The notes: generated from the letters alone by a model not told the origin. Counted from the stretch's first letter, positions 1 to 7,529 are shown. The stretch: 34,481 nucleotides of DNA from Prevotella sp. (GCA_024681875.1 JAILAA010000057.1:1-34481); one strand, 5' to 3'. Translations and numbers: made by a program.

Positions 1-1
1 G

Positions 2-43
2 AAGGGTCTGTATATTGTGAACGGTAAGAAAGTAATCAAATAA
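2..43 (+). CDS. 3' end of a secreted protein gene (C-terminal tail only)
   Basis: Only the last 13 codons are in the window, reading KGLYIVNGKKVIK and then a TAA stop. A G-hydrophobic-YIVNGKKV-(V/I)-K ending is typical of secreted Bacteroidota proteins and resembles the end of type IX secretion C-terminal sorting domains. The missing part is therefore probably an exported surface or extracellular protein, but nothing can be said of its activity. It lies 19 bases upstream of a small peptide gene on the same strand, so the two may share a transcript that ends at the hairpin at 259-299. Confidence 0.6.
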   Translation, partial: KGLYIVNGKKVIK

Positions 44-62
44 AGCAAAGGAGGACACAACT

Positions 63-233
63 ATGACAAAGAAAGCATATATGAAGCCCGCAACGAACGT
101 GGTGAAGATTCAGCAGCGTGCATGCATCCTGAGCGGCAGCCTTGATGCCAACGGCATGAACACGAAGGTGCAAAGCAAAGAGGTGGGCAGCGCCTGGAGC
201 CGCGGCAACAGCGGCTGGGACGACGAGGAATAA
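63..233 (+). CDS. Small 56-residue peptide of unknown function
   Basis: The gene starts at an ATG 8 bases after a strong AAAGGAGG ribosome site (47-54), which is unusual in this window. It encodes MTKKAYMKPATNVVKIQQ, then a short RACILSGS stretch, then a Gly/Ser/Asn-rich half that ends in GWDDEE. The K-x-Y-x-K-P-x-x-x-V-V start, a short hydrophobic centre and a Trp/Asp/Gly-rich tail match a group of 45-60 residue Prevotella and Bacteroides peptides that I recall seeing beside secreted protein genes. I know of no assigned function. There is no signal peptide or transmembrane segment. It has one cysteine (C21). A strong terminator follows 25 bases after the stop. It could be a structural small protein, a secreted peptide or a modified-peptide precursor; the sequence does not decide. 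Confidence 0.7.
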   Translation: MTKKAYMKPATNVVKIQQRACILSGSLDANGMNTKVQSKEVGSAWSRGNSGWDDEE

Positions 234-258
234 ACTGACCGAATTTCACCCCCGACAT

Positions 259-299
259 GCCTGCGGAGGCCACCCGCGCCATCCGCAGGCGTTTTTTTT
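259..299 (+). terminator. Rho-independent terminator after the small peptide gene
   Basis: A perfect 9-bp stem, GCCTGCGGA (259-267) with TCCGCAGGC (282-290), has a 14-base loop and is followed by eight T residues (292-299). It closes the transcription unit of the small peptide gene and probably of the truncated gene upstream. Confidence 0.85.
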
Positions 300-317
300 C
301 GACCTGTGCGGTTGCCC

Positions 318-353
318 GGTGTAGGGGCAGGCCTCCGTGCCTGCCCCTACACC
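318..353. repeat. Perfect 15-bp inverted repeat with 6-base loop
   Basis: The arms at 318-332 and 339-353 are exact reverse complements (left arm GGTGTAGGGGCAGGC), with the loop CTCCGT. It lies only 18 bases after a terminator, has no T-tract of its own, and is not within a convincing gene. This is the form of a REP- or MITE-like intergenic palindrome. Other G/C-run palindromes occur elsewhere in the window, but this exact sequence is not seen again. Confidence 0.75.
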
Positions 354-450
354 AGAGGTTAATGAATACAGCAGTGAGACTACCTTCCGCGTTACCGGCT
401 TCCAGAATCACGATGACGACGGCTGGACCAGCTATCAACGAGGCGCTATC

Positions 451-494
451 ATTCGGGGACGGAGCACTTTCGTATGCTTCGTCCCCGAATTTTT
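451..494. terminator. Hairpin with T-tract in gene-poor region
   Basis: The arms ATTCGGGGACG (451-461) and CGTCCCCGAAT (480-490) form an 11-bp perfect stem with an 18-base loop and a run of T on the plus strand (490-494). It looks like a plus-strand terminator, but no convincing plus-strand gene precedes it. It may be a leftover from a decayed gene or another palindromic repeat. Confidence 0.5.
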
Positions 495-514
495 ACATCA
501 AATCCAGTATATCC

Positions 515-643
515 CTAAAGAAAGCCCCGATTAAGCGAGAACAGAGCCAAGCTTGCTTGAGCTATGTCGAGCGTGAGGGGGTTAGACGAAATCAAAGCCT
601 CGACAGTCCGTTGCATTAATGGCTCGTCATCTTTGTTGTTCAT
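515..643 (-). CDS. Possible small ORF of 42 residues, or gene remnant
   Basis: A 42-codon minus-strand frame starts MNNKDDEPLMQRTVEALISS and ends SLNRGFL. Its composition is protein-like (acidic start, then an amphipathic or hydrophobic stretch), unlike the low-complexity shadow frames nearby. It begins 21 bases after the stop of another minus-strand fragment (665-805). I do not recognise it. The two may be pieces of one decayed gene or two tiny genes. I see no ribosome site or promoter for it. Confidence 0.3.
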   Translation of the reverse strand: MNNKDDEPLMQRTVEALISSNPLTLDIAQASLALFSLNRGFL

Positions 644-846
644 AGAATCTATGGTTTCACTTTTCTACCGTTTAACACGTAAATTATTGATATAAAACAA
701 TACACAAATACTGCCACAGATGTGAAGAGCCAACTCCTCTTTATCCTTGGGATTGGCAATGGCCACATTGAGCAGGTCGTACTGACTATCTCTCCAATAT
801 GCCAAAAATATATGCTGTTTTGTTTTCTTGTTTTTATTTTTTGCAC
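644..846. other. Gene-poor upstream region of the GH31 gene
   Basis: Between the peptide terminator (299) and the GH31 start (883) there is no convincing complete gene. The stretch holds the inverted repeat at 318-353, the hairpin at 451-494 and two possible minus-strand remnants. From about 810 it becomes T-rich, as is usual before Bacteroidota promoters. Confidence 0.6.
665..805 (-). pseudogene. Possible gene remnant on the minus strand
   Basis: An open minus-strand frame ends at 665 and includes LAYWRDSQYDLLNVAIANPK, then DKEELALHICGSICVLFYIN. The frame stays open to about 865 but has no ATG; the 5' limit given is a TTG codon. Its upstream end runs into the promoter of the GH31 gene, so any original start has been lost. 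The composition looks protein-like, which suggests a truncated gene. The family was not recognised. Confidence 0.3.
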
Positions 847-854
847 TATCTTTG
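847..854 (+). promoter_or_regulatory. Bacteroidota -7 promoter element before the GH31 gene
   Basis: TATCTTTG matches the TAnnTTTG consensus of the primary sigma factor of this phylum. No TTTG lies at the ideal 19-20 base spacing; TTTG at 819-822 and CTTG at 827-830 are the nearest. Transcription would begin near 861, which supports the ATG at 883 and excludes the in-frame ATG at 799. Confidence 0.6.
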
Positions 855-882
855 CAAACTGATAGTCAATAAAACGAAAGAG

Positions 883-3231
883 ATGAGAAAGACATTCATT
901 TTGCTGGCGATGCTGGCCGCCATGGGGGCACAAGCACAGATCCAGACCAATGCAGGCGTGCAGTACCTGCAGTGTATGCCCAAGGATGTGTCAACCGACT
1001 TCAACGACCTTAGCAATACTTATTTCCTGGCCGATTCGCTGGTGTCATTCGACAAGGCGAAGGGTGAGGGAACGGTGCAATGGAAGCGCTATCGCCTGTC
1101 GCCGCGTCAGGCTTTTAACTTGAACGGCTATTGGCCGGTGAGGATGCAGATGCTGGACTTTCCTGACGCTGCCTACGACAATGACCCTGAGCTGCGGCTC
1201 AGCATCGAGTTCGTAACGCCCAGGACGGCCCGTATCCGCCTGCTGACCACACCCGTCATGCCGAATGACAAGGATGCCGACGACCCGATGTTCAGCGATG
1301 CGTTCAAGGCGAAGACAGCTCCCGGCAGTCCCTTGTGCAGGAGTGGAGAAAATGACCGTGCCATCTCCTTCAGCTCAGACTTTGGCTGTATTGAGATTCA
1401 GCGCTACCCCTTCCGCCTGGTGCTGAAGGATGCCAAGGGCCGCCTGCTGACGCAGTCACGCCATATCATTGACAATGACTCTACGCAGGTGAAGCTGCTG
1501 CCTTTCTCTTTCATCAAACGTGGCAGCGACAACTCGCGCTCGGTGAATCCCGTATTCCTGCTCTCGCCCGGCGAGCGCATCTACGGCTGTGGCGAGTCGT
1601 TCACGTCCCTGAACAAGGTGGGTCAGAAGGTGCACCTCAGCGTCACTGACCCGCAGGGGCCTGAGACCGACGGCATGTACAAGCCTGTGCCCTTCTATTT
1701 CTCGAATCGCGGCTATGGCATCTTCATGCACACGTCGGCTCCCATCACTGCTGACTTCGGCGCCTCCTACATCGGTGCACAGCGCCTTTTCATGGCCGAT
1801 GAGCAGATAGACTTCTTCGTCTTCTTCGGTGAGCCGAAGGATATCCTTGACGAGTATACCAACATCACGGGCAAGAGTCCCATGCCGCCGCTGTGGAGTT
1901 TCGGCACGTGGATGAGCCGCATCACCTATTTCTCGCAGGAGGAGGGCCTTGACATTGCCAAGAAGTTGCGCGACAACCGCATACCAGCCGACGTCATCCA
2001 TTTCGACACGGGCTGGTTCGGCACCGACTGGCAGTGCGACTATGAGTTTGCCAAAGACCGCTTCCCGTCGCCGGAGAAGATGCTGAAACAGTTGGCCAAA
2101 GACGGCTTTCATACCTGCCTGTGGCAGTTGCCATACTTTACGCCTAAGAACCGTTTCTTCCCTGAGATCATTGAGCGTGGCCTGCACGTGAAGAACGCTA
2201 CAGGCGGTATGCCCGTAGAGGATGCTATCCTCGACTTCTCAAATCCTGAGACCGTCAGCTGGTATCAGTCGAAGATTACGAGTCTGCTGAAGCAGGGCGT
2301 CTCGACTATCAAATGCGACTTCGGCGAGGCCGCACCCTATAATGGCTTCTATCACAGCGGCAAGGGCGGGCTTTATGAGCACAACCTCTATCCGCTGCGC
2401 TACAACAAGGCATTGTGGGAGGCTGTGGAGCGGCAGTATCCAGGAGAGGGTATCATCTGGGCACGCTCGGCATGGGCCGGCTCTCAGCGCTATGCCCTGC
2501 ATTGGGGTGGCGACGCTGCTACTAATAATATAGGTATGTTGGGCGATCTGCGTGGCGGTCTCTCTTTCGGACTGAGCGGTTTCTCTTTTTGGAGTCACGA
2601 CATGGGCGGTTTTGTCACCGCCTCGCCTGAGGATATCTACCGTCGTTGGCTGCCATTCGGTTTCCTGAGTTCACACACGAGGGCGCACGGCGCACCGCCT
2701 ACGGAGCCTTGGCTCATCAGCGAGAGCTTCACACAGGCTTTTCGTCAGTGTGCAGAGATGAAGTATCGGCTGATGCCCTATGTCTACGCCCAGGCAAAAG
2801 ACTGCTCAGAGCGTGGATTGCCTATGGTGCGTGCCTTGTTGGTGGAGTTCCCGCATGACCCGGGTGCCTGGCTTGTGGAGGATGAGTATATGTTTGGTTC
2901 GCAGATGCTGGTTGCCCCGCTGCTTGAGTCTGGCACTGCCCGTACTGTCTATCTCCCTTCCTTTGAAGGGAACAGAGGCAACTCCAAGTGGATTGACTAT
3001 CAGACAGGGAGAGTGTACGGTGACGGCTATCAAACTATTGAGGCCGGTCCTATTCCTGCCATTATCCTTGTGCGCGATGGCAGCATCATCCCCCATGCTC
3101 CGTTGGCACAGCGTACCGACCAGATCAACTGGAGCGCCATCGAGCTGAAGGAGTATAAGGCCGATGCCACCCGCTGCACAGGTCTGTTGTTCAAGCCTGG
3201 AGATGTAAAAATCGAAAAAATTGAGAAATAA
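883..3231 (+). CDS. Secreted GH31 glycosidase (alpha-xylosidase/alpha-glucosidase type)
   Basis: This 782-residue enzyme hydrolyses terminal alpha-linked sugars. The chosen start gives a signal peptide (MRKTFILLAMLAAMGAQAQ), so it acts in the periplasm or at the surface; an in-frame ATG at 799 lies before the promoter. An N-terminal beta-sandwich is followed by the (beta/alpha)8 barrel. The nucleophile motif KCDFGE (D479) and the acid/base motif HWGGD (D544), followed by GLSGFSFWSHDMGGF, are closest to the YicI alpha-xylosidase branch, where the nucleophile motif is KTDFGE. That points to xyloglucan-type oligosaccharides, but the substrate is an inference. Near the C-terminus, YLPSFEGNRGNSKWIDY carries about seven extra residues where relatives usually have a short turn; this coincides with a DNA palindrome (2954-2971). 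No sus genes are adjacent. Confidence 0.88.
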   Translation: MRKTFILLAMLAAMGAQAQIQTNAGVQYLQCMPKDVSTDFNDLSNTYFLADSLVSFDKAKGEGTVQWKRYRLSPRQAFNLNGYWPVRMQMLDFPDAAYDNDPELRLSIEFVTPRTARIRLLTTPVMPNDKDADDPMFSDAFKAKTAPGSPLCRSGENDRAISFSSDFGCIEIQRYPFRLVLKDAKGRLLTQSRHIIDNDSTQVKLLPFSFIKRGSDNSRSVNPVFLLSPGERIYGCGESFTSLNKVGQKVHLSVTDPQGPETDGMYKPVPFYFSNRGYGIFMHTSAPITADFGASYIGAQRLFMADEQIDFFVFFGEPKDILDEYTNITGKSPMPPLWSFGTWMSRITYFSQEEGLDIAKKLRDNRIPADVIHFDTGWFGTDWQCDYEFAKDRFPSPEKMLKQLAKDGFHTCLWQLPYFTPKNRFFPEIIERGLHVKNATGGMPVEDAILDFSNPETVSWYQSKITSLLKQGVSTIKCDFGEAAPYNGFYHSGKGGLYEHNLYPLRYNKALWEAVERQYPGEGIIWARSAWAGSQRYALHWGGDAATNNIGMLGDLRGGLSFGLSGFSFWSHDMGGFVTASPEDIYRRWLPFGFLSSHTRAHGAPPTEPWLISESFTQAFRQCAEMKYRLMPYVYAQAKDCSERGLPMVRALLVEFPHDPGAWLVEDEYMFGSQMLVAPLLESGTARTVYLPSFEGNRGNSKWIDYQTGRVYGDGYQTIEAGPIPAIILVRDGSIIPHAPLAQRTDQINWSAIELKEYKADATRCTGLLFKPGDVKIEKIEK
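2954..2971. repeat. In-frame palindrome within the GH31 gene
   Basis: TCCCTTC (2954-2960) pairs with GAAGGGA (2965-2971) around the loop CTTT. It encodes roughly residues 691-697, in an apparent extra loop (SFEGNRGNS) between the YLP and KWIDY motifs of the C-terminal beta domain. Confidence 0.5.
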
Positions 3232-3272
3232 TATCAATTTCTTGCCGTTTCTGTAAAAATTCTTTCAATTTC

Positions 3273-3303
3273 TTGCTTTGTTATCGAAAAATGTTTATTT
3301 TTG
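3273..3303 (+). promoter_or_regulatory. Promoter of leuA
   Basis: TATTTTTG (3296-3303) is a good -7 element. A TTG (3273-3275, within CTTG) lies 20 bases upstream in the -33 position. Transcription would start near 3310, leaving a leader of about 34 bases. I see no leader peptide or attenuator. Confidence 0.6.
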
Positions 3304-3343
3304 CAACCGTTTTAAGGTAAAAAGATAGAAATAGAAACCAAAA

Positions 3344-4843
3344 ATGACAGACAGATTATTTATTTTTGACACCACGCTGCGCGATGGCGAGCAGGTGCCA
3401 GGATGTCAGTTGAACACTGTAGAGAAGATACAGGTAGCGAAGGCGCTGGAGCAATTGGGCGTCGACGTGATTGAGGCTGGCTTCCCCATTAGTTCTCCCG
3501 GCGACTATCACTCGGTTATCGAGATTTCGAAGGCCGTGACGTGGCCTACCATTTGTGCGCTGACGCGAGCTGTGCAGAAAGATATCGACGTGGCCGTAGA
3601 AGCCCTGCAGTATGCCAAGCGCAAGCGTATCCATACGGGCATCGGCACCAGCGATGAGCATATCAAATACAAGTTCCAGACTACGCGTGAGGATATCCTC
3701 GAGCGTGCCGTGTGGGCCGTGAAGTATGCGCGTCAGTTTGTGGACGACGTGGAGTTCTATGCCGAGGATGCCGGCCGCACCGACAACGCCTTCCTGGCCC
3801 AGGTCATCGAGGCCGTCATCAAGGCGGGAGCAACCGTCGTTAACATCCCCGACACCACGGGCTATTGTCTGCCCATCGAGTTCGGCCAGAAGATCAAGTA
3901 TCTGAAGGAGCACGTCGACAACATTGACAAGGCCATCATCTCCACCCATTGCCACAACGACCTGGGCATGGCCACAGCCAACACGCTGGAGGGCGTGCTG
4001 AACGGCGCCCGTCAGGTGGAGGTGACCATCAACGGCATTGGCGAAAGGGCCGGCAACACGTCGTTGGAGGAGATCGCGATGATACTGAAGTGCCACAAGG
4101 GCATCGGCATCGACACCAATCTCAACACGATAAAAATCTATCCTACCAGCCGTATGGTCAGTTCGCTGATGAACATGCCCGTGCAGCCCAACAAGGCCAT
4201 CGTGGGTCGCAACGCCTTTGCCCATTCGAGCGGTATCCATCAGGACGGCGTTCTGAAGAACGTGCAGACCTACGAGATCATGAATCCCAAGGACGTGGGC
4301 ATCGACATCGACAGCATCGTATTGACCGCCCGCAGCGGACGTGCCGCTTTGAAACACCGTCTCCATGCCTATGGCGTAGACGTGAGTGATGAGAAGAAAG
4401 TGGATAAGATATACGAGAAGTTCTTGCAGCTGGCCGACCTGAAGAAGGAGGTGAGCGATGCCGACGTGCTGATGCTGGCCGGTGCTGACACCGCCGAACA
4501 GCATGCTGTGAAGCTCGACTTCCTGCAGGTGACCACGGGTAAGGGCGTGAAGAGCGTAGCCTCGATAGGCTTAGACATCAGCGGACAGAAGTTTGAGGCG
4601 GCCTCTAGCGGTAACGGTCCTGTCGACGCTGCCATCAAGGCCCTTAAGCGCATCATCATGAAGCAGATGACGATGAAGGAGTTTACCATTCAGGCCATAT
4701 CGAAGGGTAGCGACGACGTGGGCAAGGTACACATGCAGGTGGAATATGAAGGACAGCTCTACTATGGCTTCGGTGCCAATACCGACATTGTGACGGCTTC
4801 GGTCGAGGCATATATTGACTGTATCAATAAATTTAAGAGATAG
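3344..4843 (+). CDS. leuA: 2-isopropylmalate synthase
   Basis: LeuA catalyses the first committed step of leucine synthesis, condensing acetyl-CoA with 2-oxoisovalerate. The protein has 499 residues, typical of the two-domain bacterial enzyme. The N-terminal TIM barrel shows DTTLRDGEQ (residues 9-17) and the metal-binding STHCHND motif (H202, H204). The C-terminal dimerisation and leucine-feedback domain is present ([20 protein letters not shown] and the following segment). Homocitrate and citramalate synthases share the barrel; the leuC and leuD genes downstream and the close match to Bacteroides LeuA favour LeuA. The gene has its own promoter and is followed by a strong GC-rich hairpin (4866-4886) in the 97-base gap before leuC. 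That hairpin may lower readthrough, though it has no T-tract. Confidence 0.93.
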   Translation: MTDRLFIFDTTLRDGEQVPGCQLNTVEKIQVAKALEQLGVDVIEAGFPISSPGDYHSVIEISKAVTWPTICALTRAVQKDIDVAVEALQYAKRKRIHTGIGTSDEHIKYKFQTTREDILERAVWAVKYARQFVDDVEFYAEDAGRTDNAFLAQVIEAVIKAGATVVNIPDTTGYCLPIEFGQKIKYLKEHVDNIDKAIISTHCHNDLGMATANTLEGVLNGARQVEVTINGIGERAGNTSLEEIAMILKCHKGIGIDTNLNTIKIYPTSRMVSSLMNMPVQPNKAIVGRNAFAHSSGIHQDGVLKNVQTYEIMNPKDVGIDIDSIVLTARSGRAALKHRLHAYGVDVSDEKKVDKIYEKFLQLADLKKEVSDADVLMLAGADTAEQHAVKLDFLQVTTGKGVKSVASIGLDISGQKFEAASSGNGPVDAAIKALKRIIMKQMTMKEFTIQAISKGSDDVGKVHMQVEYEGQLYYGFGANTDIVTASVEAYIDCINKFKR

Positions 4844-4865
4844 AAACCAGCAGACCCTCCCCCAA

Positions 4866-4886
4866 CCCCTCCCTGTGAGGGAGGGG
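4866..4886. repeat. Intergenic GC-rich palindrome between leuA and leuC
   Basis: CCCCTCCCT (4866-4874), loop GTG, AGGGAGGGG (4878-4886) is a 9-bp perfect stem, flanked by CCCTCCCCCAA on the left and AAAGGGCCCA on the right. It shares the CCCCTCCC/GGGAGGGG core with the element inside the start of leuC (4973-4991) and with the cluster near 27.7 kb. It is therefore a dispersed repeat rather than a simple terminator. Confidence 0.8.
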
Positions 4887-4940
4887 AAAGGGCCCACTCA
4901 AGCCCTCCCGATGGGATGGATGTTTAAATTGAATGGAAAA

Positions 4941-6380
4941 ATGGAAAAGACGATTAGCAAAGTAACTAATCCCCCCTCCCTTGGGGAGGGGAAGGGGGTG
5001 GGCTCTACCCTCTTCGATAAAATCTGGGATAGTCACGTCGTACAGAATATCCCCGACGGTCCCACACAACTTTATATTGACCGACTGTACTGTCATGAAG
5101 TGACGTCGCCGCAGGCTTTCGACGGCATGAGGAAACGCGGGCTGAAATGCTTCAGACCTGAACGTATCGTCTGTATGCCCGACCATAACACGCCGACACA
5201 CGATCAGGACAAACCCATTGAAGATCCTGTGTCGAGGAAGCAGGTGGAGACGCTGGAACGTAATGCCAAGGAATTTGGACTGAAGCATTTTGGTATGTTC
5301 TCGAAAGACAATGGCATCATCCACGTAGTGGGGCCTGAGAAGGGACTTTCTCTGCCAGGCATGACCATCGTCTGTGGCGACAGCCACACGTCAACGCATG
5401 GCGCCATGGGCGCTGTGGCCTTCGGTATCGGTACTTCAGAGGTAGAGATGGTGATGGCCTCGCAATGCATTTTGCAGCAGAAACCGAAGACGATGCGCAT
5501 CACCATCGACGGCCGGTTGGGTAGGGGAGTGACGCCGAAGGATGTGGCGCTCTACCTGATGGCACAGCTGACCACCAGCGGCGCTACGGGCTATTTCGTG
5601 GAGTATGCCGGTGAGACGATTCGCGAGATGTCGATGGAAGGTCGTCTGACGCTGTGCAACCTTTCCATAGAGATGGGCGCTCGCGGCGGCTTTATCGCTC
5701 CCGATGATGTGACCTTCGATTATCTCAAAGGAAAGGAATATGCCCCCAAGGGAGAGGCGTGGGACAAGGCCGTCGCCTACTGGCGCACGCTGAAGAGTGA
5801 CGATGATGCCACATTTGATAAGGAACTGATATTCAGTGCGGAAGATATCGAACCTCGAATTACTTATGGAACCAATCCTGGCATGGGGATAGGAATAGCC
5901 TCCCCCATCCCCTCCCAAGGAGGGGAGACAAAGGCGCTGGAATACATGGGCTTCAAGCCAGGCCAGAAGCTGTTGGGTACTCCCGTCGACTACATCTTCC
6001 TGGGAGCCTGCACCAATGGTCGCATTGAGGATTTCCGTGCCTTTGCCTCTATTGTCAAAGGGCGGAAGAAGGCCGACGGCATTACGGCCTGGCTGGTGCC
6101 GGGTTCATGGGCAGTCCTTCAGCAGATTCAGGACGAAGGGCTCGACGCCGTGCTCGAGGCTGCCGGCTTCGAGATACGCCAGCCCGGCTGCTCTGCCTGT
6201 CTCGCCATGAACGATGACAAGGTGCCTGCCGGAAAGCTCAGCCTCTCGACCAGCAACCGCAATTTCGAAGGCCGTCAGGGTCCTGGTGCACGCACCATTC
6301 TCTGCTCGCCGCTCACTGCTGCCGCAGCTGCTGTCACTGGAGTCATCACCGATCCGAGACCGTTGATGGCTGAAAGTTAA
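4941..6380 (+). CDS. leuC: 3-isopropylmalate dehydratase large subunit
   Basis: LeuC with LeuD isomerises 2- to 3-isopropylmalate using a [4Fe-4S] cluster. Cluster ligands are visible as C357 (GACTNGR), C417 and C420 ([10 protein letters not shown]), and [10 protein letters not shown] is present. The start chosen gives 479 residues, against about 464-466 for family members I remember. Alternative in-frame ATGs at 4911 and 4920 cannot be excluded; none has a clear ribosome site. Normal LeuC proteins begin M-(x)-KTL(F/Y)-(D/E)-K. Here MEKT and [11 protein letters not shown] are separated by 19 residues encoded by a GC-rich palindrome (4973-4991). A second palindrome (5908-5926) encodes IPSQGG in a loop that varies among relatives. 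The frame is intact, so the enzyme is probably functional, with a long N-terminal tail. Confidence 0.92.
   Translation: MEKTISKVTNPPSLGEGKGVGSTLFDKIWDSHVVQNIPDGPTQLYIDRLYCHEVTSPQAFDGMRKRGLKCFRPERIVCMPDHNTPTHDQDKPIEDPVSRKQVETLERNAKEFGLKHFGMFSKDNGIIHVVGPEKGLSLPGMTIVCGDSHTSTHGAMGAVAFGIGTSEVEMVMASQCILQQKPKTMRITIDGRLGRGVTPKDVALYLMAQLTTSGATGYFVEYAGETIREMSMEGRLTLCNLSIEMGARGGFIAPDDVTFDYLKGKEYAPKGEAWDKAVAYWRTLKSDDDATFDKELIFSAEDIEPRITYGTNPGMGIGIASPIPSQGGETKALEYMGFKPGQKLLGTPVDYIFLGACTNGRIEDFRAFASIVKGRKKADGITAWLVPGSWAVLQQIQDEGLDAVLEAAGFEIRQPGCSACLAMNDDKVPAGKLSLSTSNRNFEGRQGPGARTILCSPLTAAAAAVTGVITDPRPLMAES
4971..5003. repeat. GC-rich palindromic element inserted in frame at the start of leuC
   Basis: CCCCTCCC (4973-4980), loop TTG, GGGAGGGG (4984-4991), then AAGGGGGTGGG. 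This is the same core and flank as the intergenic element at 4866-4886 and the copies near 27.7 kb. It encodes [13 protein letters not shown], separating the conserved MEKT and LFDK parts of the LeuC N-terminus. Confidence 0.8.
5908..5926. repeat. Second GC-rich palindrome inside leuC
   Basis: TCCCCTCC (5908-5915), loop CAA, GGAGGGGA (5919-5926) is an 8-bp perfect stem, preceded by TCCCCCA. It encodes about residues 323-329 (IPSQGGE), between NPGMGIG and [10 protein letters not shown]. Other Bacteroidota LeuC proteins have a differently composed and longer loop here, as I recall. Confidence 0.6.
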
Positions 6381-6404
6381 ACCATAATAATCAATCGTGA
6401 AAAG

Positions 6405-6896
6405 ATGATCAGTCTTATGTCTCTTCTTTGCGTCATCACGGGACTGTTTTCTAATGGCCAGAAAGTCACTGGTAAGGATTGGGTCCAGGTAACGAAGGTG
6501 GTATACTGCCACCATGATGCTTCCGTCGCTCCGGATTATTATCGTTCCTACAAGGTGACAGTAACAGAGAGCAATATTGAAGTTGCCGTCAGCAACTATA
6601 GCGAGACGCTGCTCACCAAACAATTTCCTATGACAGCCGCAGACTTTAAGCGTTTTGTAGGGAAACTGCAGGACACTGGCGTGAAAAAAGTCAAAGAAAA
6701 AGTTTCTGCTGCCACCGGCTGCACGTCAGAGAGCCTGGAGCTGTACAAAGGCAGTGCCCCGTTTTTCTCTGGCTACAAAACGTGTGGCGGCGGCAATCTG
6801 AAATTAGCGAGAGGCAGACTGAGTACGCTCATCGAAGAATGTGTGCCCGGCCTTGAAGAGCTTGTCGAGCAGACGCGAGGCCATGAGTCACAATAA
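6405..6896 (+). CDS. Small protein of unknown function inside the leu operon, probably exported
   Basis: The gene encodes 163 residues. A short hydrophobic start (MISLMSLLCVITGLFSNGQ) looks like a signal peptide with little positive charge. The mature part is soluble and mixed alpha/beta: a segment around VTKVVYCHHDASVAPDYYRS, a segment FKRFVGKLQDTGVKKVKEK, and a conserved-looking SGYKTCGGGNLKLARG. It has three cysteines in the mature region (in VYCHH, TGCTS and KTCGG). It lies between leuC (24 bases upstream) and leuD (35 bases downstream), so it is probably co-transcribed with them, but nothing in the sequence links it to leucine synthesis. I do not recognise the family. The start is set by the only ATG in reach after leuC. 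Confidence 0.75.
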   Translation: MISLMSLLCVITGLFSNGQKVTGKDWVQVTKVVYCHHDASVAPDYYRSYKVTVTESNIEVAVSNYSETLLTKQFPMTAADFKRFVGKLQDTGVKKVKEKVSAATGCTSESLELYKGSAPFFSGYKTCGGGNLKLARGRLSTLIEECVPGLEELVEQTRGHESQ

Positions 6897-6931
6897 TTAG
6901 ATAATGATCTTTGAGGAAAAGATAATCAACT

Positions 6932-7525
6932 ATGAAACAGAAATTTAACGTCATCACCAGCACCTGTGTTCCACTGCCGATAGAGAACGTAGATACCGAC
7001 CAGATTATTCCTGCTCGATTCCTGAAAGCCACCGACAAAGAAGGCTTCGGACAGAATCTGTTTCGCGACTGGCGCTACGACAGGGATGAAAAGCCGGTGA
7101 AGGACTTCGTGCTCAACGACCCCGCCTATGCTGGCAGCGTCATTCTCGTGGCAGGCCGCAACTTCGGCTCTGGCTCTTCGCGTGAACATGCAGCCTGGGC
7201 CATTGCGGGCTACGGCTTCCGTGTGGTCATCAGCAGCTTCTTCGCCGACATCCACAAGCAGAACGAGCTCAATAATTTTGTGCTGCCCATACAGGTCAGC
7301 GAGCCGTTCCTGCAGGAGCTCTTCGACAGCATCAAGGCCGATGCGAAGACCGAGGTTACCGTCGACTTGCCTCAGCAGACCGTCACTAACAAGGCTACGG
7401 GCCACAGCGAACACTTCGACATCAATGCCTATAAGAAACATTGTCTCATGGAAGGACTCGATGATATCGACTTCCTTGTGGCCAACCAACAGAAAGCCAT
7501 AGAGTGGGAAAAGCGGAACGCTTGA
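6932..7525 (+). CDS. leuD: 3-isopropylmalate dehydratase small subunit
   Basis: This is the swivel-domain partner of LeuC, 197 residues, the normal size for LeuD. Motifs include VDTDQIIPARFL near the N-terminus and the substrate-contacting NFGSGSSREHAAWA. It is separated from leuC by the unrelated small exported protein gene. The expected next step, leuB (3-isopropylmalate dehydrogenase), is not in this window. The following gene starts 16 bases downstream and is an unrelated oxidoreductase. Confidence 0.94.
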   Translation: MKQKFNVITSTCVPLPIENVDTDQIIPARFLKATDKEGFGQNLFRDWRYDRDEKPVKDFVLNDPAYAGSVILVAGRNFGSGSSREHAAWAIAGYGFRVVISSFFADIHKQNELNNFVLPIQVSEPFLQELFDSIKADAKTEVTVDLPQQTVTNKATGHSEHFDINAYKKHCLMEGLDDIDFLVANQQKAIEWEKRNA

Positions 7526-7529
7526 CGCT

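Noticed and set aside
257..619. Plus-strand frame of 120 codons after the peptide terminator
   Set aside because: It runs through the terminator stem and two palindromes, and has no ribosome site or recognisable family.
799..882. In-frame ATG at 799 for the GH31 gene
   Set aside because: It lies before the promoter element at 847-854 and would hide the signal peptide that starts at 883.
1456..2187. Minus-strand frame of 243 codons inside the GH31 gene
   Set aside because: It lies opposite clear GH31 coding sequence and shows no recognisable family motif.
3232..3343. Leucine attenuator or leader peptide before leuA
   Set aside because: No leucine-rich short frame or terminator hairpin is present between the promoter and the leuA start.
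3356..4504. Minus-strand frame of 382 codons inside leuA
   Set aside because: It lies opposite conserved LeuA motifs; its His/Leu/Val/Gln-rich composition is typical of antisense shadows.
4815..4940. Longest possible start of leuC at 4815, overlapping leuA
   Set aside because: It would overlap leuA and would translate the intergenic palindrome at 4866-4886. MEKT at 4941 fits the normal LeuC N-terminus before the insert.
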